Positions 58,035-64,000 of a DNA stretch of 64,000 nucleotides are shown here, one piece after another. The DNA is from Lates calcarifer (Eukaryota > Chordata > Actinopteri > Centropomidae), in contig NC_066838.1 of the NCBI RefSeq assembly GCF_001640805.2, forward strand, positions 8,668,066 through 8,732,065, given 5' to 3'. The position numbers and the translations under genes are program-made. The notes under the pieces are model-generated. The model was given only the letters and a program-made list of their open reading frames with translations. It did no database searches and was not told the DNA's origin. Each line of letters opens with the position of its first letter. Position 1 is the first letter of the stretch.

Positions 58035-61000
58035 TGAGCCATAAAGACTTCACAAAGAGATACCATTATCTACACAGGAGACGCACACACCTCTTATAAC
58101 TCCTGTGTTTAAGTGGAGTACTGAGTAATCTACATGACAGATGGTCAAAGCCACATTGTTGGGACTTGAACCCTCAACCTTTGCTTCTCAAAGGGAGCTG
58201 TGTCTTTCAGCCTCCAGGTTAGCCTCTCTCTTCCTTTTATCCATCTATCTGTCATTCTCCCCATCTCTTTCATTTTCCTCTCCACTCTTTCAACCTGCTG
58301 TCTTTTCCCTCCCTTTTCATCTTCTTAGCCCCTCTCTGTCTTTTTCATCCATTTCTCTCTCTCCACCACCATGACCTCTTTTTAACTGCTCTCCTCTGGT
58401 ATTTGCATCTTGTCGTTCACTCTCTTCCTGTCTTTCTTTTACATTTACTCTTTCATGGATCTATTTGTTTTCTCTCCACATTCACAGATCTTTCATTCAT
58501 CACCTCCCTCTCTTTCCCCTATGTCCTCTTCTCTCTTCTCTCCTTTCTTTGAAATTCATTGATGTTTCCTCTCTTTCATGGACATTCCCCTCTTCCATTC
58601 ATCTTTCAACCTTCTGTTGATTCATGCCAGCATTAGGGGCACATGTGCAGTGCTGATTCAGGCAGCTGAGCCCTGTAGAGGCCTGTGTGCACTGACCTTT
58701 CATGGTATGCACAGTTTATATGGACATGTTTTGCAGCGGAGCTAAGCTGTTTGGATCCAGCAGGGGTTTATCAGTCTACCCTTGGACTTCAGGAACATGG
58801 TGGGGTGTTAGATTTATCGCTCAGCTCATCCCTGAGGTAGATAGTAGGTGTTAATCCAGAGGCAGTCCAGCCTCTCAGTCTTTTTCAAAGTTTAAGTATG
58901 TTATAAAAATATATTAGGACTTCTATGTAAAAATACAAAACTTTTATCCATCTCAGTCATGACTAAGAAGTGTGTACCCATCCCATCTATTACTGTGGAC
59001 AGGTACAGCATCACTAAATGAAAACTGAAAAATCTACTCAACCAACAAATCCAAACCTGAAGACAAAATTTGTATCTCACTGAGCAAGCTAGTATTCTTA
59101 TTGTTAACACATTAAACAAAACCAACAATGCATTTGTCCATTTCTCAATACTTTATGGCTTCCCTATACTCTTTGTGGCACTGAGCCCTGAGCCTCCCTG
59201 TCTCCAACTCAAGACATAAATCTTTGAAACAGCCCTCAAATATATAGTTCAATAAATAGCGCATTTGTTGGGGACTATTTCCAGCTGTGTATTAATACAC
59301 TTTCTAGGTATTTATAGGCAACAGGACATAGGACATAGGACATGTTATGAAGGAGCATGTCAACATGAGGCTCATTGATATAACCTCCACTGTGGACTTA
59401 GGTATCAGAATTGGCTACACAAAACTTACTTACTAGGATCCATTCATTGCTGGGATTTGGTCTTTTCATGGGACTTATACTTAAATTGCCAATCTTTAAT
59501 CAACCTTTAGTCTTTAATCACAAACCACAATCTTTTCCAAGTATATTTGGTGCCTGGACCTAACCAAGGAGTGAGTCCACAACATTAACCATGTATTTAT
59601 TATTGTTACCATGATGGTTAAGGTCCCATAGGCCAGTTGTGTATTTTTATAGGGACAAGCGACCTATGGTTATTTAAGTTGGCAGCTGCTGCTGCCACTG
59701 TTGGCTGAAAATTTGTACATATAAAATCTAAACTCATGCTCTATATATTGTTAAGTATTTGCAACATTATTATCACACTTAAATCATGGCCATGTAGAGA
59801 AGTTATAATTAAATCATCCAGCTTTAAAAGTTTGTTTGTCAGTTTGACCCCATGGTTAAATATGTCTCACCAATGACAGTTTAGCACAACACACAACTAC
59901 TGTTGCTATGATTACCTGCTTAATGAAGAAGTCTTAAAAACTGTTGCCTAGTAACAGCTTTAGATTGCTGGATAAACTTATAACTTTGAATATGTCTGTA
60001 TTTTTCATGGACACAAGATATTAATATTTGTTATATTCTTTTTCATCATACTTGAATAAATGTAATGTCTCCACCGTGTCTCTGCTAATCATAAAACCAG
60101 TGTTTAACAGGCACCTGTTTCTACTTTATCGTGCTGGAGTTAAACACTTGAACTATTAGCCTGCTCGGTTCATTTAAAATCTGTTCTGCCAAGAAATTAA
60201 CCTCAACCTCACCAAGATACAATGACGAAATGTATCTGCTCATGCCCTTGTACTGATAACTAATCTAATTTCATTCATGAGCAGGAGAAACAATAAGAAC
60301 AGTCACGAGCGGGGGGTATTCTTTATCAGCATGACAACTATGGTTCAAGCCTGCAAACTGTAACAACCAAGGATTTTGTTTTTTCATCCGAAGTGTTTAC
60401 AATAGATTTCTCACACAACAGTTCTCTCATCTGACTTACTTTCTTCTTCCTTTCTTTTTCTCACTTGTTCTTTTTCCTTTCTCCTCAAACATTCCTGGTA
60501 CTTTCTATCCTTTGTTCTCACCCAAGCTTCCTCTACATCTCTCTGATCTGGCCCTGTGTTTATCTCAATCCTTTTTCCAGCTCCCAATCTCTCACACGTT
60601 TACTGTCAGTTTTCTCCTCCCCTGACTCTAATTCCTCCATCTGTGTGTTGTCTGTGATCTGGCCAGGCTGCCATCTGAGGGTTGTCACATGAGAGATGGT
60701 GTTGACACGACACACAAGTGACACCTTGAGACACGCAGATGTCTACATCAGATGCAGTTGCTCTCTGTCTTTGTCACAGACACACAGTTAACGTCAAACA
60801 CTCTAAAAGGATCAATACACACAGATATCTACATCAGACGCTATACGTCTCTTCATCTCACACACATCAAGTCACACTCAGGCACATTTTGCACTTCATA
60901 CATAGACACACACACACAGATGCTTTATAGATCAAAAACGCTTACACACTAATGCCTCAGCAGACACACATATCTGTATCTAAAATACTCACTGTGCCTT

Positions 61001-62647
61001 TTTCTTTCTCTCTCGTGCACACACACACACACACCACACACTCCTTCACCCCTCACATCATGTATCAGAAACATGAAATGTGTTTCCTCTGTCAGCAAGT
61101 CTACATGCCACACAGCAAAACTCTCACTGTGTCTTTGCAGCCTCCAAAATAAATATGGGAAATGTTCATAGACAGGACGAAGCAATATTGCTTCTGTTAT
61201 TACTGTGTTATAGGCTATAAAAATACAAAGGCGAAAAAAAACATATTTTGAGTGTACGACTTGTTTTAGAGAAATCAAAATACTAAAAAAAAACAAAAGC
61301 AACAAAACAACAATAGTACAGTTAACAGTGAATGTGTTTTGGTCGTGAAACATGTTCATGAGTAGTACCACAATTTTCAAAATAATAAAAATTAAAAAAA
61401 AAAACAAACAAGAAAATAAAACTGTTTTTTTTTCTTTCAACCACAAAGTGGGTTATCTCTCTTGTACTGCGACAATCCCCAGAAAAATGCAAAATGTTGT
61501 TAATAATATTTAGTGGCTGTGTGTTCTGGAAACTAATGTTCATAGATTTAATTAGATTTCCTCTTTGTCAGTGTTAAAACTTTAAAAGTCCAACAATAAG
61601 GAGAGGCTGCTGTTGCCTGGTAACCGCTAACACTAATGTCACTGAAGCTGACTATCAATTAAGAGCAGTGACAAGAGTAGCCAAGATGGCAGCAGATTGT
61701 TACACTTTTGTGGAACTTACCTCGCTGTCAATAACATTAACATGCTCTTCTATCTTTGCTTGAAAGTTTACATATCTATCAAACTGTCTCAGCTTCTTTA
61801 AATACATCTCCTCATAACTAAAGTGGATTTTAGAGCTGTTCCATTCCTACTTTTTTTCTTTCTTTTAACTACTCAGACTATTGTTCATATACTGTAAACT
61901 TTAAATATTGGCCATTGAGCCTGTGGGCTAAATATTCCCGTCTTAATGTTAAGAACTTACACAAACATTTGAAATTTAAACACATGTCAACCATTACTAA
62001 ACCTCTAAAACCTCTAAAACCCTCTCCTCTCTCCAATATTTCTTAGAGCTGAAGTTTATATACATCCTAGTAAAAAAACTTTGTGTCTGACAAGCCAGTT
62101 GGCTTGGTTACTTAACCTTCATGTTTCTCTCTTTAGTTTCCTCTTGTTCTTTCCTTCACTGGGGTTTAGAGTGGTCCAGAGGCCTGGGAGCACTTAAACC
62201 AAACTCAGGAAAAGCAGGAGAGAAGAAGATTGCAATGAACAAGCTATTACACGGAGCAGTGAGGGAGTGATGGACGCAAAATGGAAAGAAAGATTGGAAA
62301 AAGAAAGGAAAAGAGCTGAGAGATGAAAGGAGAAGAGACGCCCTACATTCCAGCAGCTCCAGAGTCTCCAACAGACTCCTGGTGACAGATTACCCTGCTC
62401 CGCCTAAGAACAACTAACACCCGTCTGTATGTATGCATCTGGGCAACGCCAACTGAGAAAACAAACTCATTAATTCACAGGCTGTAAGCGAAAACAAACA
62501 CAACCCTTCACTCTGAGAACTAATGCAATCTGATCAAAATAGGACGCTGATGTGAGCATTTGTGTTTTCAAGAGCCCCCCTGCCTTTGGCGAGACAAAGT
62601 GAATATTGTATTAGACAGAGTGTGTGTCTCGAAAGTCACCATATGTT

Positions 62648-62670
62648 TGTGTGTGTGTGTGTGTGTGTGT
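62648..62670. repeat. GT microsatellite
   Basis: GT run; a CA run at 62896-62917 lies 230 bp away in opposite sense. Confidence 0.9.
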
Positions 62671-62999
62671 ATGAGTGTGTGAGCGCACAAATAGACACAG
62701 GGAATTCAAATGAATAAAAGAAGCAGGCAGATTGAAGGGAGCTGGACGACATACTGAAAGACATACAGAGACACAGAGAGAAAGACAGAGAGAGATGCAT
62801 GATGGGAGGTTGGTATAGATGCTTGGCAGAGGGCTGGGAGTCCAGCCAACCACACACACATCACCCACCCCGACGCTTCAGTGTCACCTTGTAAGACACA
62901 CACACACACACACACACTCACTTTTCTTGTTGGGAGTTTGCATTGTAAATTAGATTTAAAATAATATATGAACTATTCAATTTTTTAATTATTCTAGAT

Positions 63000-63132
63000 A
63001 TGTATGTATGGATTTATATATGGTACTTTCTCACTGCTGTTTGCACTTACCGGTCGGGATGCCAAACTTCATTTCATTGTCTGAGTACTGTACTCTGTCA
63101 GTGACAATAAAGTGGAATCTAATCTAATCTAA
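63000..63132 (+). mobile_element. 3' end of a non-LTR retrotransposon (L2/CR1-like)
   Basis: CTGTTTGCACTTACCGGTCG, then CATTTCATTGTCTGAGTACTG, GTGACAATAAAGTGGAATC and a TCTAA microsatellite tail. This order, ending in GACAATAAAG plus short tandem repeats, is the usual 3' terminus of fish non-LTR elements as I know them. The coding part is absent, so this is a 5'-truncated copy; its left limit is uncertain. Confidence 0.65.
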
Positions 63133-64000
63133 GATTTGCTCTAAACATATTAATGTTGGATGATTACATGTTCTATGAAGGTGAATGTAACTGAGGAGGA
63201 AAAGAAAACAAATGACAAAAGATAAAAAAGGCCAGACTGGGTCTAGACATACGAGGTAAAACTAGATTGAATTTGGCTGAAAAGTTAGTTTTTAGATATT
63301 AAGTACAGTAACCAGTGTTTCAATAGCATTTAAATGAGTCTATGTTAACATTAGGACGTATTTTACTACTTCTACTTCACCCTATTTTTAGCCTAGAGGT
63401 ATTTTTACCTGCAAATAACTAAAGGAGTGCTGACTGGGATGTCTGAGCCAAATGTAAAGAGAGGAGAGGGGTACAAGTGCTTTAATAGTTCGGAGGTAAA
63501 AATGGCCTTCTTCCTGCTTGAACCTCTACCCGCTAATTGATTGAAATGAGATAATGACAGCTTTTCCTGTCACTAAATTACCTCTGCATCCTCCTGGGGA
63601 TACAAACACCCTCTGGGCTTTTCTGGGTTATAATGAGAAAGGTTGTGAGCAGACAGCCGAACAAAGGAGAGGAGAGAATGTTGATGTGAGACGGAAGATT
63701 GAGGAATTAGACTGAACTGTGAGAAGACGTTACACGTGGAGAGGTAAGAAGAGATTTACCACTGAACAGGAGACAAGGAAAAGAGAGACTTCAGTCAAGT
63801 CAGTTGAGTAAATCATGTTAAAGAGGGCAAACTATGAGGTCATGTAGACAGGAAGTGGAGAACCAGTTGGTCACTATAATGAGAATCTTATAGGAAGAGT
63901 TTCTTCCCACACTCCTCATCTTGCTTGCAAAATGAGAGTTGAGATTTTCCTGTGGCAAGTAATGAAGAAAATGTGGTTTGATATAGCGCTGTTTATTGCT

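Noticed and set aside
62156..62371. 71-codon minus-strand ORF starting METLELLECRASLLLSSLSS
   Set aside because: It looks like a signal peptide only because of a pyrimidine-rich strand. There is no suitable donor and it ends in a stop.

Overview
The window reads as nuclear DNA of a ray-finned (teleost, probably percomorph) fish. It is AT-rich, has spliceosomal GT-AG introns, many long CA/GT and AT microsatellites, and several dispersed repeats I recognise from fish genomes. No bacterial-type operons, rRNA, tRNA or CRISPR arrays are seen.

The main gene is a class 3 semaphorin, best matched to sema3g. It runs right to left on the minus strand across most of the window. I could place 15 coding exons (46365 down to 994) with consensus splice sites and matching phases. 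Together they encode 751 residues: the whole sema propeller, the PSI domain with its furin-type site, one Ig domain, the dimerisation cysteine region and a basic tail. The exon with the initiator Met and signal peptide was not found. It should lie upstream of 46365, probably beyond 64000. The 3' UTR probably runs off the left edge.

Two nested loci sit in the 14 kb intron between sema3g exons 3 and 4. At 37404-35536 (minus, same strand as sema3g) is an intact intronless 622-codon ORF of unknown, mostly helical protein with an internally repeated motif. This is the most promising undescribed item. At about 29870-31449 (plus) is a CpG-richer promoter-like stretch followed by three exons resembling the teleost-expanded SAMD3-like family. 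A single-base frame error in its middle exon and no visible continuation suggest a decayed copy or an assembly error.

The rest is intron: microsatellites, hairpins, a GT/CA perfect palindrome, and dispersed repeats at about 3.6, 5.1, 14.2, 35.4, 39.0, 44.0, 46.8, 52.2, 52.4 and 63.0 kb. From 46366 to 64000 I find no supported exon. Whether intron 1 or the 5' flank fills it depends on where exon 1 lies.
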